From Isoetes taiwanensis (taxonomy: Eukaryota > Streptophyta > Lycopodiopsida > Isoetales > Isoetaceae), in the NCBI GenBank assembly GCA_021234155.1, contig JAJEKV010000081.1:188001-252000 (forward strand): DNA of 64,000 nt, read 5' to 3'. Position numbers and translations under genes: made by a program. Under the pieces are notes generated by a model. The model saw nothing but the letters and a program-made list of their open reading frames with translations, was not told the DNA's origin and ran no database searches. Every line of letters begins with the position of its first letter. The first letter of the stretch is position 1. Positions 24,559 through 36,635 of this stretch are shown here, one piece after another.

Positions 24559-24830
24559 ATGCCACTTGATTGGCTCCAACATGCCACCTAGGCTCCAATA
24601 TGCTAAGGTGGCTCAAACATGCCACGTGGGATTCACCATGCCACCTAGGCTCCAACATGCCATGTGGGCTCCAACATGCCAAGGTGTCTCAAACATCCCA
24701 CCTAGGCTCTGAAATGCCAAGGTGGCTCCAGCATGCCAAGGTGGCTAAAACATGCCATGTGGGCTCCAACATGCCACCTACGCTCTAACATGCCAAGGTG
24801 GCTCAAACATGCCAAGATGGCCCTAAGGGG
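24559..24830 (+). repeat. 19-bp minisatellite, block 1
   Basis: About 14 units of 19 bp such as ATGCCACCTAGGCTCCAAC, alternating with ATGCCAAGGTGGCTCAAAC and ATGCCACGTGGGCTCCAAC variants. Every frame is open for long stretches because the unit rarely makes a stop; the resulting W/H/P/C-rich ORFs are not genes. Confidence 0.95.
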
Positions 24831-25010
24831 CGATTCCATCATGCGCGATAGAAGTTTCTTTGTAAAACCACAATTTTTCCTTTCGGTGATTCCACAAACA
24901 GGCACTGCAGTTATCAAATTTGTTGTGTGTCATAGATCTATGGGGATGCTGAGGACGTGGTGGAAATCCCGCAACTGCTAGTTAAGCATTTTGAAAAGGT
25001 CGGGGCCTAA
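24831..25010. other. Spacer between minisatellite blocks
   Basis: A 180-bp non-repetitive interruption. It contains no feature I recognise. Confidence 0.6.
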
Positions 25011-25312
25011 ACATGCCACCCAGGCTTTGAAATGCCAAGGTGGACCAAACATGCCATGTGGGCTCTAACATGCCACCTAGGCTCCAACATGCCAAGGTGG
25101 CTCAAATATGCTAGGTGGCTCAAACATGCCACGTGGGCTCCAACATGCCACCTCGGCTCAAACATGCCAAGGTGGCTCAAACATGCCACGCGGGCTCCAA
25201 CACGCCAAGGTGGCTCAAACATGCCACCTAGGCTCCAACATGCCACATAGGCTCCAACATGTCAAGGTGGCTCAGGCATGCCACCTAGGCCACCTAGGCA
25301 CTCCATGGTGAC
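25011..25312 (+). repeat. 19-bp minisatellite, block 2
   Basis: About 16 units in the same orientation as block 1, ending GCCACCTAGGCCACCTAGGC. Confidence 0.95.
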
Positions 25313-25555
25313 ATGGCATGCCAAGTAAGCAAGGCCAAGTTTTGACTAGGCTAAAAATGAAAAGATGTCCATCTTTGGTCTTTTCATTGGGTGATGTTGG
25401 CAAATGTTGGGTGACATGGCTAGATGGTGATGATGTGGACATGATGACTAGGACTTTATGCAAGAACTATGATAACCTTTGGAATTTTTTGTGGACAGGT
25501 TTGGCAAGGGATAAAATAGAGGGATCTTGAAGAACTAATGGCGACACCCCTTCCC
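25313..25555. other. Spacer with no recognised feature
   Basis: Contains ACATGGCATGCCAAG at its left edge and the phrase GATGGTGATGATGTGGACAT. No gene is seen. Confidence 0.5.
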
Positions 25556-26388
25556 CAAATCGAACCGGGCCGGGGACTTTGCTTCCTCACTAGAGGGGAG
25601 AGGCCACACTCCATGAGACAGAGGACTTGAAAGGTTGTCGATGCAACCTTTCTACCCGCTCCTGCGGGGCGCAGCCAATGACCCCCCTCCCAAAGCTCAG
25701 TTTCCCTATCCAACCATTGAATCTGCCGTTCAAGTAACCTGCTTCGAGCAGGTTCAAAAAAATTCCAGATCCATCCGGTGGAACTTATCAAACCGCGAAG
25801 CGTCTTGCGGTCGACCGTGGAGAAACCCAAGTGTTTTGTTGTTCGGGCAGTACAAAGGCTCCGGAATGGAGATCTGACTTCGCCATGTCGTCCGAAATGG
25901 TGAAATTACCCTAGGGATTAAGTTACACAGTCATTTTTAGCAACGAAAGAAAGACGAACCCTCTACATGGCAGTATTCTGCAGCCACCTCTTTGGCCAAT
26001 TGACTACGAACGTGTTGGACATGAGCTATTTTGGCGCTTCTTGGAGAAGGGGTGGTCTACTGCCCACGAAACTTGGTCCCTAGAGTAATGTCGTCGTTTT
26101 GAGTCCATTGGCAGAGTCAATTCACAATTCCGGAGTGGGAGAGTTGCCCGTCCGTGGCCAGGGGCCTTTAGGAGAGGACCTTTGGGGCAAACTGCTTCCG
26201 GAAGGTTTTAAGGGTCCATCTTCTGGCGTCAACACCCTCCCTTTATATGATGACATTCTGCAAGATCCTGGCCAAATCTGACTAGGATATGGCCTCCAAA
26301 ACGTAAATCCTGTGTGTTGCTAGGTTATTGAAGGGTTTACGTTATGGAGGTCGAGTTTTAGTCGGTTGCATTTGGGACATGGTCCAGG
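25556..26388 (-). repeat. Inverted copy of the ~810-bp repeat unit
   Basis: Reading the minus strand gives the same order of landmarks as the plus-strand units at 27391-29425: CCTCCATAACGTAAACCC, GGATCTTGCA, ACGGGCAACT, CATGTCCAACACGTTCG, ATGTAGAGGGTTCGT, CTTGGGTTTCT, then GAATTTTTTTGA. It differs by many substitutions and indels. A 124-aa minus frame (25456-25830) covers part of it, but the equivalent frame is broken in the other copies. Confidence 0.85.
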
Positions 26389-26390
26389 AG

Positions 26391-27388
26391 CCCACATGGC
26401 ATGTTGGAGCCTACGTGGCATGTTGGAGCCCACGTGGCATGTTTGAGCCACCTTGGCATGTTGGAGCCTAGGTGGCATGTTGGAGCCCACGTGGCATGTT
26501 TGAGCCACCTTGGCATGTTGGAGCCTAGGTGGCATGTTGGAGCCCACGTGGCATGTTTGAGTCACCTTGGCATGTTTGAGCCACCTTGGCATGTTTGAGC
26601 CACCTTGGCACGTTGGAGAACCACATGGCATGTTGGAGCCTAGGTGGCATGTTGGAGCCCAGGTGGCATGTTTGAGCCACCTTGGCATGTTTGAGCCTAG
26701 GTGGCATGTTGGAGCCACCTTGGCATGTTGGAGCCTAAGTGAGCCTGCATGGCATGTTTGAGCCTAGGTGGCATGTTTGAGCCACCTAGGAATGTTGGAG
26801 CCTAGGTGGCATGTTTGAGCCACCTAGGAATGTTGGAGCCTAGGTGGCATGTTTGAGGCCACGTGGCATATTTGAGCCACCTTGGCAAGTTGGAGCATAG
26901 GTGGCATGTTGGAGCAGCGTGGCATGTTTGAGCACGTTGGAGCCTAGGTGGCATGTTTGAGCCATTTTGTGGTGTGTTGGAGCCTAGGTGGCATGTTGGA
27001 GCCACCTTGGCATGTTTGAGCCCTAGGTGGCATGTTAGAGCCACCTTGGCATTTGAACCCACATGGCATGTTGGAGCCTGGGTGGCATGTTGGAGCAGGG
27101 GTGGCATGTTTGAGCCACCTTGACATGTTGGAGCCTAGGTGGCATGTTGAAGCCCATGTGGCATGTTTGAGCCACCTTGTCATGTTGGAGCCTAGGTGGC
27201 ATGTTGGAGCCTAGGTGGCATGTTGGAGCCACGTGGCATGTTTGAGCCACCTTGGCATGTTTGAGCCTAGGTAGCATGTTAGAGCCACGGTGACATGTTT
27301 GAGCCTAGGTGGCATGTTTAAGCCAACTTGGCGTATTTAAGCCTAGGTGGCATGTTGTGAGCCACCTTGGCATGTTGGAGCCTTAGCG
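26391..27388 (-). repeat. 19-bp minisatellite, block 3 (inverted, ~1 kb)
   Basis: About 52 units in the reverse orientation (GTTGGAGCCTAGGTGGCAT, GTTTGAGCCACCTTGGCAT). Sits between the inverted 810-bp unit and the first plus-strand unit, so minisatellite and 810-bp unit were inverted together or independently. Confidence 0.95.
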
Positions 27389-27390
27389 GA

Positions 27391-29425
27391 GTCCAACACG
27401 TTCGTAGTGAATTGGCCTTAGCGGAGGGTGCAGAATACTGCCATGTAGAGGGTTCGTGTTTCTTTTGCTGCAAAAAATGACTGTGTAAATTGGTCCCTAC
27501 GGTAATTTCGCTGTTTCGGACGACATGGCGAAGTCAAATCTCCATTCCGGAGCCTTTGTACTGCCTGAACGACAAAACACTTGGGTTTCTACACGTGGGT
27601 CGATTGCAGGAAGGACTTTTGCGGTTTGATATGTTCTCGGGACGGATCTTGAATTTTTGAGCCTCTTTCGAAGCAAGTTACGAATGGAGAATTCAAGCTA
27701 CCGGATAGAGACCTTGGGGTTCGGGAAGGGAGGCATTGGCATTTGCCCTCCGGAGGAGCACCGGTAGGAAAGCCCTGCCTCGGTAAATCCAAACCCCATT
27801 TCGCGCCGGTTTCTATTGCTTCTTGTTTTCAAGCGCGACTTCGACCATGTCTCAAGTGCAATCGAATAAAACTCAACCTCCATAACGTAAACCCTACAAT
27901 AACCTAACAACGCATTGGGGTTTACGCGTTTTGGAGGCCATACCTAGCCGATTGGACTGGGATCTTGCACAATGTCATGAGGTAGTGGGGGGCGTTGATG
28001 CGGAAGATGGAGCCCTAAAACCTTCCAGAAGAAGTTCGTCCCAAAGGTCCTCTCTGGAGGGTCCTTGGCCACGGACGGGCAACTCGCCCATCCCGGAAGT
28101 GTGATCTAACTCTACCAACGGACTCGAAACATCGACATTACCCTGGAGACCAAGTTTTTTGGGCAGAAGACCACCCCCCTCCCCGAGCGCCAAAATAGCT
28201 CATGTCCAACTGCGTTCAGTAGTGAATTGGCCTTAGCGGAGGTGCGAATAATCGCCATGTGGAGGGTTCGTGTTTCTTTGCTGCAAAAAATGGCCGTGTA
28301 ACTTGGTCCCTAGGATAATTTTGCTTTTTTGGGACAACATGGCTTAAGTCAAATCTCCATTCCTCGAGCCTTTGTACTTGCCCTAAACGACAAAACACTT
28401 GGGTTTCTACGATCGACTACAAGACACTTTATGCGGGGATATGTTCTCGGGACGGATCTTGAATTTTCTTGAGCCTGCTCGAAGCAAGTTACTTGAATGG
28501 AGAATTCAACGGTCGGATAGGGAAACCGGGTTCCGGGAAGAGAGGCATTGGCATTTGCCCTCCCGGAGGGAGCACCGGTAGGAAAGCCACTTCAGGTAAA
28601 TCCAAACCCCATTTCGCCGGTTTCTATTGCTTCTTGTTTTCAACTGCGGCTTCGACCATGTCTCAAGTGTAACTGAATAAAACTTCGACCTCCATAACGT
28701 AAACCCTACAATAACCTAGCAACGCATTGGGGTTTACGCTTTTGGAGGCCATATACCAGCCGAGATTGGGCCAGGATCTTGCACAATGTCATGAGGTAGT
28801 GGGAGGGCGTTGACGCTTTAAGGCGGAGCCCTAAAACCTTCCGAAGAAGTTCGGTCCCCAAAGGTCCTATCCGAGGGTCCTTGGCCACGACGGGCAAACC
28901 GCCCCCACCTCGAATCTGTGATCCGACTCGCCAACGGACTCAAAACATCGACATTACCCGGAGACCAATTTTCATTGGGGAAGACCACCCCGCTCTCCGG
29001 CGCCAAAGTAGCTCATGTCCAACACGTTCAGTAGTGAATTTAGTGGAGGGTGCGTATCATCGCCATGTAGAGGGTTCGTGTTTCTTTTTGCTGCAAAAAT
29101 GACCGTGTAACTTGGTCCCTAGGGTAATTTCATTTGTTTTGGACGATATATTAAGTCAAATCTCCATTCCCAAGCCTTTGCATCGCCCAAACGACAAAAG
29201 ACTTGGGTTTCTACACGGTCGACTGCAGGACACTTTGCGGTTTGATATGTTCTCCCGGACAGATCTTGAATTTTTTGAGCCCTTTCCAAGAAAGTTACCC
29301 GAATGGAGAATTCAACTGGCCGGATAGGGAACCGGGTTCGGAAGGGAGGCATTGGCATTTGCCCTCCTGAGGAGCACTTGGTAGGAAAGCCCACCCCCAG
29401 AACCTTTGTGATGTCCGTCTCTCGG
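27391..29425 (+). repeat. Tandem ~810-bp units (2.5 copies)
   Basis: Units start near 27391, 28204 and 29019. Landmark GGGTTTCTAC recurs at 27587, 28401 and 29208 (spacings 814 and 807). The third unit breaks off at GGTAGGAAAGCC, where minisatellite block 4 begins. Each carries a derived peptide like EPARSKLLEWRIQ with frameshifts. That hints at a once-coding piece of a transposon or gene, but I recognise no domain. Confidence 0.88.
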
Positions 29426-29427
29426 GT

Positions 29428-30325
29428 CTGGCCACCTAGGCTATAACATGCCACCTGGGCTCCAACATGCCACGTGAGCTCCAACATGCCAAGTTGGCTC
29501 CAACGTGCCACCTAGGCTCAAGCATGCCAAGGTGGCTCAAATATGCCACCTAGGCTCCAACATGCCACGGGCTTCAACATGCCACGTGGGCTCCAACATG
29601 CCAACCAGGGCTCCAACATGCCTCGTGAGCTCTAGCATGCCACCTAGGCTCCAATGTGCCACCTAGGCTCCAACATGCCACCTAGGCTCCAACATGCCAA
29701 GGTGGCTCCAACCCCGCCACCTAGGCTCAAGCTGCGCAAGGTGGCTCAAACATGCCACGAGGGCTCCAACATGCCAACGTAGGTTCCAACATGCCACCTA
29801 TGCTCCAACATGCCACGTGGGCTCCAACATGCCACCTAGCATGCCACCTAGGCTCCAACATGCCACCTAGGCTCCAACATGCCACTGGCTCCAACATGCC
29901 ATGTGAGCTCCAACATGCTAAGTTGGCTCCAACGTGCCACCTAGGCTCAAAGCACGCCAAGGTGGCTCAAATATGCCACCTAGGCTCCAACATGCCACCA
30001 AGGCTTCAACATGCCACATAGGCTCCAACATGCCTAGCATGCCACCTAGGCTCCAACATGCCACCCGGGCTCCAACATGCCAACGTGAGCTCCAACATGC
30101 CACATAGGCTCCAACATGCCAAGTTGTTCCAACGTGCCACCTAGGCTCAAGCATGCCAACGCGGGCTCAAATATGCCACCATCAGCTCCAACATGCCATG
30201 TAGGCGCAACATGCCACAGGCTCCAACATGCCATGTGAGCTCTAACATGACACCTAGGCTCCAACATGCCACCTACGCTCCAACATGCCACCAAGGCTTC
30301 AACATGCCACGTAGGCTCCAACGCA
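29428..30325 (+). repeat. 19-bp minisatellite, block 4 (~0.9 kb)
   Basis: About 47 units in plus orientation (ATGCCACCTAGGCTCCAAC and variants), with more irregular unit junctions than blocks 1-3. Confidence 0.95.
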
Positions 30326-30534
30326 TGAATGACCAAGGCAAGATATGAATGACATGGACATGGACTTGATGATGTTAGGATATTGTTAGATTTTTGCGTG
30401 GTCCTATGACATTAATGCTTATGGATTTGTTTGCAGGGTCCTGCACAGATCAAGGAATACAAATCAAATTCTTGATGGTTTTATTATGCAAAAATAGGCG
30501 TTAAGTAATTGAAGTAGTTGAAGTGACTTGTCTT

Positions 30535-31090
30535 GCATGGAATACTAGTATAAGGACATGTGATCGGCACGTGCATCACATGTAGCAAATCAAGTACTTC
30601 GGTCCCTACCACTATAAAGACCCGTGATATGGAAGGATAGGACATGTAGAGAATCAAGTATTCTTTCCTACTTCTATAAAGACATGTGACAATAGAAGTA
30701 TTATACATGTCGTAATTCATGTATTCTTTCCTACAATTCCTTAGCAAATAAAGTACTCTGTCCTACTACTATAAAGACATGTGACATGGAAGCATACGAC
30801 ATGTAGAGAATCAAGTATTCTTTCCTACTTCTATAAAGACATGTGACAATAGAAGTATTACACATGTCGTAATTCATGTATTCTTTCCTACAATGCCTTA
30901 GCAAATAAAGTACTCTGTCCTACTACTATGAAGACAGGTGAATGGAAGTATAGGACATGTAGAGAATCAAATATTCTTTCCTACATCTATAAAGACATGT
31001 GACAATAGAATTATTAGACATGTAGAAATTCAAGTATTCTTTCCTACAGTGGATTGTATTATAAAATGACATGTCACAATAGAAGAAACT
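30535..31090 (+). repeat. 157-bp satellite made of ~52-bp subrepeats
   Basis: ACATGTAGAGAATCAAGTAT recurs at about 30642, 30799 and 30957 (period ~156). Within each period three diverged subunits share ATTCTTTCCTACxxCTATAA and AGACATGTGAC. ACATGT palindromes punctuate the array. Confidence 0.88.
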
Positions 31091-31244
31091 ACAAAACAAC
31101 AGTGGATGTTTTAGTTCACTGAATAAAGAACACCATTATCGAACAAAACCATACCTCCACAAATCCACATGTAGGATTCTTTGAAAACAGGACATGTAGA
31201 CCTACCAAAACTGATGTTTTCAACAGTGGACCAAAAACCGGGGT

Positions 31245-31400
31245 GAGTGTGAATTTGTGAAGATCATCTACCATTATTTGCAAGATGATATTGTTGTAGG
31301 GAATGCAGTCATTCAGATGTATGGGAATTGTGGGAGTTGGAGGAGGCATCTGAAATATCCACTAGAATGGCAAAACAAATGTGATATCCTGGAAGAAAAT
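31245..31400 (+). pseudogene. Pentatricopeptide repeat (PPR) protein fragment, copy 1
   Basis: PPR proteins bind RNA in mitochondria or plastids. The frame reads DIVVGNAVIQMYGNCG, a classic PLS-class PPR helix (compare the family pattern VVxGNALIDMYAKCG). A one-base shift then gives EEASEISTRMAKQ and, after a second shift, VISW, the next helix of the same repeat. Only about one repeat is present and it is frameshifted, so this is a pseudogene fragment. The tandem-duplication boundary falls inside it at 31298. Downstream bases to ~31655 are duplicated with it (see 38922-39290) but encode nothing I recognise. Confidence 0.7.
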
Positions 31401-31655
31401 GTCTTCTTCCTTATGCAGGTGTTAGTAGAGTCCTTAAGGGTTCTCCTGGACCTAAGACATGGCCAGTGCTCGGTTGCAGCAAAGAACTTTGATAAACTAC
31501 ATGATTGGTTGCTGGGTTACTTCCATGAGACACTTACATTCTCAGTGCCAATGTTGTCTAATGTTGTCTGTCAACAACACTTTTACTGCCCAATCCAATT
31601 GACACTTTTACTGCCCAATCCAGCAAACGTGGAGCACATTCTCAAGACCAACTGT

Positions 31656-32015
31656 CGGATGGGCATATTTGCCCTTTATTCCAAGATCTGGACCGTACAT
31701 AGCGATCCTCGTTTGTGGGGTATGCATGTACAAATTTTTGTATACTGTATATTAAGGTTTGCAAAATACTATAAGGTTTGAGAGAATATACTTAATGGTG
31801 TTAATTTTATACATGTATTGTAAATTTTTTGGGGCTCTCACTGCCCTACGTAACCCCCCGTGTGAATATGCACCCAAACCAAAGGGGGTTTAAGGGGGAT
31901 TTTAATTTAAATGTGTGAAATGCAATGGCTTATGTTAATAATGTTAATGGTAGTTGTGTGTTAATGGTTTGTGGTAACTAAAAAATTTTTTGGCCCCTTC
32001 GGGGCCTTAAGGATG
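31656..32015. mobile_element. Rearranged copy of the GGCCCC-hairpin TIR family
   Basis: Starts abruptly at GTCGGATGGGCATATTTGCC, continues through the core (ACTATAAGGTTTGAGAGAAT), then enters the inverted right arm: CCCCCCGTGTGAATATGCAC, CCAAAGGGGGTTTAAGGGGG, AAAAAATTTTTTGGCCCC, TTCGGGGCC and GGATGGTGTAGGGG. It lies inside copy 1 of the segmental duplication and is absent from copy 2 at the same point, so it arrived after duplication. Confidence 0.8.
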
Positions 32016-34015
32016 GTGTAGGGGCATGGAGTTTCCTTAGTGCATGTAATATTGTGCATATAATATCTGTGCATGGAGATTCCTTAGTGCATATGAATCA
32101 TATTGTGCAAGAGGCTTTGTTAGATCCACTTCAAATTCCGTACTCTCTGTTATGGTTCTTTGGAGCAATATACATTTATTTAGATTATGCAATTTCAAAC
32201 AAGCTGTTACAACTTAATGCATTAAGTTCACACTTCTGCTTCTCTTTAGAGACCTTAAATATATCCAGCATTCTGAAGGCAGCAGGGGAGTCTGTGCCTT
32301 TCATCAGATTTCCAACATCTTTCATGTTCATGTGCTTCAAAACAACCTGGCAAAAAAAACGTCCAACTTGTATTGCTCACATTTGCCTTCGGCGTGGCCT
32401 AAAAAAGGACGTGTGTGAAATTAGGTGCTGAAAAGTAACAAGGAAGAAAAATCAAGATAAAGAAGAAGAAAAGATGGCTGGCTATCTATACCATATCCAT
32501 AGCTTGAGCACTTATCAGACTTTGTTGTCTAAGAAATATAACTTCAGCATGATTGTAGAGCTCCACGTCCAGGTGATTGAGGTCCAAGATTTGGGATATC
32601 ATATTTTGGGGAATACCTTCATGGGCCTGCAGCATTTAACAATGCCAAAAATATGTGTTATTGACTTTACGTATTAATATGCTATAATAATCAATCTGCA
32701 AACAACCTAAAAATTGGGAGGATAGAAAGCCAATAAGAAAGATAGGTCATCGAAAGTAGTTAGGGAAAATTTTGCATGGTATTACCGCTTTGAAAAATTC
32801 AAAGGGGAAAGAGGATTTGTAGATGCACTCATGAGTTTTCTTTGTTTGCTTCTTAAATTGTCACCTTTGCACTTACGATATAAATCAAGTAACTCTTTGC
32901 AATCCTTCACGATTCTGGTGCCACATTATGTTTGTCCGCATTATAGGCTGTTGAACGTAAAACAAAGCAACTAAAGCAATATATAGTCCCTACTTCCGGC
33001 TTGCAAAGTCTGGGCATGGTGCAACCAAACAGAGAACAGAAAGCCATGTAACAAAATAAGAAACTTACGGCAGATGCATCCTAGAGATTTGAACACCATT
33101 CGAATACAATTCATACAGGATCAGCTTCATATGATGATTTGAACCTCTTTGCCAAAGTAAGCGACACTAGAGTATAGGACATAACAGCCTTGTCATTGCT
33201 CAACCTTCTAATAAGGCCAAAAAAACTAAGCATGCCTCTGTATGATAGGAGAAACACCTACGAACATAGATTCACCAAGGTAATGGAGCATCTACCTTAC
33301 TTCCCACTTGAAGATGCTTTGAAGTGACACAAGCAATAGAAACTTGTCTTCACAAGAAATAGGCGCCTTCTAAGCTTTCCATCCAACTCGCAACCAGCTC
33401 TGCATATCATATAAACGTGAATATCTAATGAAATCGGCCGTCGCGCCCCTCGCTTCATTGGAAATCTGTTCGGATCGAGGCGCAATGTTACATGCCCCGA
33501 TGTTATTCCGGTAGATAACCTCCGATTTGTGCCCCTTTTCAACTTTTTACTTCATACCCATCTGCTGGGATTTTTTTCCTGCGCCCTCGTAGAAGATAGA
33601 GAGGGAGGCAAAATCCCTTATTCGCATCGAGAATGATGGATTTGAGGCGGCCCGAAATCTTTGGATTAGCACAAAACCTTCATAGAATCAATGCAAAGCT
33701 CTCCACAGTGGCGGGAAAAGAGATGGGTCCCCGGAAAAATAAAAACAACTAAGTAGATCCACCGGGCTAAGAAACCTAGCGGCATCCAACGGGCTCGGTC
33801 TGGAAGTGAAGCGGATATATGCGGGGGTATAAATCCTCGCATGTTTTTGCGACTTGCTTTCAATGTTCTGCTGACCTCAAGTTACCAAGCTCGGGCCAAT
33901 TTCACCACTTAAAATTTGCTCACATGAAAATAAGAATATCAACACGAGCACCAAAGCTTTACGCTCTTACGCAAATCTGTTTCCACTCGATAGCCACGAG
34001 GCTTGCATGTTCAGC
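32016..34015. other. Anonymous sequence within the copy-1 insertion
   Basis: No gene recognised. A 125-aa open frame at 32054-32431 shows no domain. This 2 kb is unique in the window and absent from copy 2 of the duplication. Confidence 0.45.
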
Positions 34016-34213
34016 CCTAAAATAAAAAAGAGGGCTTTTGTTGTGAGCCCTTGGATGTTGGACCATTGAAAAAAAAAGCTAAATCAACGACTAAGAAATG
34101 GTGCACTCTAGATGTACGCATTAGTACATCCATTCGAATACGCCATAAAATCTTAGGAAAACCTTTGTGAAAAGCGTACAAAAACACAAAAAAAACCCCC
34201 TATTATTATGCTA
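34016..34213 (-). repeat. Dispersed repeat family X, short form
   Basis: The minus strand begins AATATGTAGCATAATAATAG at the right edge and carries the TACATCTAGAGTGCACCATT segment and AAGCCCTCTTTTTT phrase of the 10932-11212 copy. Its right edge is exactly where homology between the two segmental copies resumes. Confidence 0.75.
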
Positions 34214-34262
34214 CATATTCTGACTAATTTCCTTCCCCCTTTTTTTTTTGAGATAGGGAGCC

Positions 34263-34815
34263 ATGCTTCTCGAAAGGTTTGCAGATTTAATGGGCCAGGG
34301 GATTTTACAGTAGATGGTGCTATGTGGATGCAACAGAGGAAGGTAGCCACCACAGAATTTGCACCGTCTAAGCTTCAAGAGTAAAAAGTGGCAAGGAATA
34401 TAGCACCCATGATCCCATCATCAAATTCGCTCAGAAGCTGAATTACCAGACCCTTAACAAGATGCATTATTTGCCGCCATCTCAGAAGCTCTGCGGTTGT
34501 ACCCACCTGTTCCTTTGGTAAAACATGTCGTTCACGTCTTTCACTATTCAGCCATTCGATTTCTGTATTTTAGGATCTTGAATGCACGATGTTGCTAGGT
34601 TTAATGTCCATGATATAAAGGAAGCTATAATAGACGATATATGACCAGATGGAACTTAGATTCAAAAGTTTGGGCAATTTGTAAGCTATCCACCTATGCA
34701 ATAATGCGGGCTTGAAGAAATTTGCGGTCCTGATGCTTGCAAATTCAATCCATCACGATGGCTTTATGATGGAGTGCTTTATCCTCAATCACCCTACAAG
34801 TTCACAACATTCCAG
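34263..34815 (+). pseudogene. CYP704/CYP86-clan cytochrome P450 fragment, copy 1
   Basis: These ER P450s hydroxylate fatty acids for cutin and sporopollenin. The sequence starts with an ADLMGQGIFTVDGAMWMQQR stretch (helix C, family pattern GxGIFxVDGxxWxxQRK). After frameshifts come LNKMHYL near the K helix, then PDGT-IQK-GQFVSYPP and PDACKFNPSRWLYDGV (the PERF region), then SPYKFTTFQ followed by a GTAAGA donor at the conserved position just before the heme loop. The heme-cysteine exon is absent, internal segments are missing, and stops and frameshifts occur, so it cannot make an active enzyme. The clan is well supported; the exact family is inferred. Confidence 0.85.
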
Positions 34816-36540
34816 GTAAGATATTCCTGTGGTGGCTATATTTAAATTGTTATGAGAACATGCACAATCAACATGTCAGACCAAGCAGGTCCATATCCCT
34901 TAGTGTTTTGAAAAGTTGACTGATAAGTATGCGAAATGTTGGGATTTAGAAATAGCGTACAAAGTTCTTGAGAGACTTCCTTTTTGGAATCTGCCTTCTG
35001 ACCTCACACTTAGCCTACCATCGTACAGAAAAGCATTATATACAATAGTGCACGATATGGTTTTAGTTTCATTGCAATTCTAATCTCAACTTTTTTGCAA
35101 TTCTTCACCAGGTTGCTTTCCCATGTCGTCTCTATTTTGCACTTTGCACTGTTCTATTTAAGGGCTTATCTCAACTATATTCAAGCACTAATTCAGAACC
35201 ATGTACAAAACCAACATTCGTCTACAAACCAAGTAAACAATTACATCAACGATTAAGCAAATGGTCAACAATTTATATTTACAACAACGGACACTTGCAA
35301 CCTACATGTTGTCAACTTACAAGGCACAATACTAAATAATCTAAAATGTGCATGATCTATTGAATACAAATTAAAAAACATTTATAAACTCAACCAAATA
35401 CCAAACACTAACATAGTATAAGTACATATTAGACGTCATTGAAATTGCATGCAATCTATCAACAAAAAAAAACATTCAAAGAAAAAATCAACAGCAAAGA
35501 ACGGACCAAACATGACACAACAAGTAACTGCATTTTGATTAAATTTCAGTTTCGATGTATTGCATAAGCAAAATTCAAACCCTCTGCCTGCTACCAAGTG
35601 CTCTTGTCTGCCCGTCTGCGTAGACAATGACTTCATAATGACAACTTACATACGAATTAAAGTTGCCATGTACTGCATTTCGAACACAGGAACTTGCTCA
35701 AACAACCACTAATGTTTTTCATGCTTGAACTGCCTTGGTTCATTCTCGCTGCCAAATTGAGTGTTTCCTACGATTTGGCCAATGGTTTGGCGAAAATTCT
35801 AGAGAAAGGAAAGCCAGTAACTGGAGCATGAGATAACATTAGAGCTTGGTGGAAGGAAAAACTCAGATTCGATAAGAATGGACCTGCTGCAATATAAAAG
35901 TATCAAGCTGAACATGCAAATAAGAGAAAGACTAATGGCAATGCACAAAAGAACGAAACAGAACCCATGAAACCACAACCTCGAGCCATCAGAGGGCAAC
36001 CCCTCGTGCGCAGCACCTTGTTAAATCTGTGCACTGTATAATGGGGCATCATCTACCTTTAATTTCTTGCGCCTTGCAGTATAATTGTATCGTATATTAC
36101 ACAATAAATGAATTCATCAATTTGTCAAGAAGCTGAAATTTGTTGCAATTATCAGACATATTGAGGACATTGGTTCAACCAGCCCTCAGAACTTTATGCA
36201 ACAGCTGATTATCAGTTCTAATCACGTCCTATCTTATATTCTGCAACACCCAGTATGTCCTGCAGGATATCCAACTTCAGATTCATTTTCTTTCATGGAT
36301 TACATATTTCAAATGGAAATTCCCTATGCTTTGACCTGGCATGCTCTTCTTTAGGAACATCATGATTAGGTTTACTGAAACTTTTCTCTCGGAAATCACA
36401 TGAGCCCCACCCATCAGAATATCTTCCGGATCTGAAATGGGATAAGGAAACTGCTTGCACTTACAAAAAAATGATATCAATACTTCACAAACACAATGTG
36501 CTCTCAAGCTTTTTTTTACACAACTCTTTTTCTGTCATGC
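34816..36540. other. Duplicated non-coding part of segmental copy 1
   Basis: Matches 39944-41750 closely. No gene motif found. In copy 2 a poly-T insertion (40193-40214) and a short duplication of TTCTTCACCAGGTTGCTTT mark later change. Several small indels also separate the copies. Confidence 0.6.
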
Positions 36541-36635
36541 AAAGGCCTTGGAATGACAACTGTGGAATGGTACTTGATCTTTGCTATGCTTTGCTCAATT
36601 GTGGCCCAGCTTCCCAACTTAAACTTCGTAGCTGG
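36541..36635 (+). pseudogene. Lysine/histidine-transporter-like amino-acid permease exon fragment, copy 1
   Basis: These plasma-membrane proton symporters (amino acid/auxin permease family) carry the conserved phrase TxVEWYLxFxxxxxxLAQLPNLNSxAG. The frame here reads TTVEWYLIFAMLCSIVAQLP then NLNFVAG, about 30 residues in one uninterrupted frame. Sequence on both sides does not continue the protein. It lies between P450 and CLC fragments that come from unrelated genes, the latter on the opposite strand. Confidence 0.75.

Noticed and set aside
24559-30325. Long open frames rich in Trp, His, Cys and Pro across the minisatellite blocks
   Set aside because: The 19-bp unit seldom makes a stop in any frame, so frames on both strands stay open by composition alone. 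No domain is present.
31985-32015. GGCCCCTTCGGGGCC as a Helitron 3' hairpin
   Set aside because: No CTRR end follows at the expected 10-12 bases, and the motif occurs on inverted arms at both sides of the family's core.
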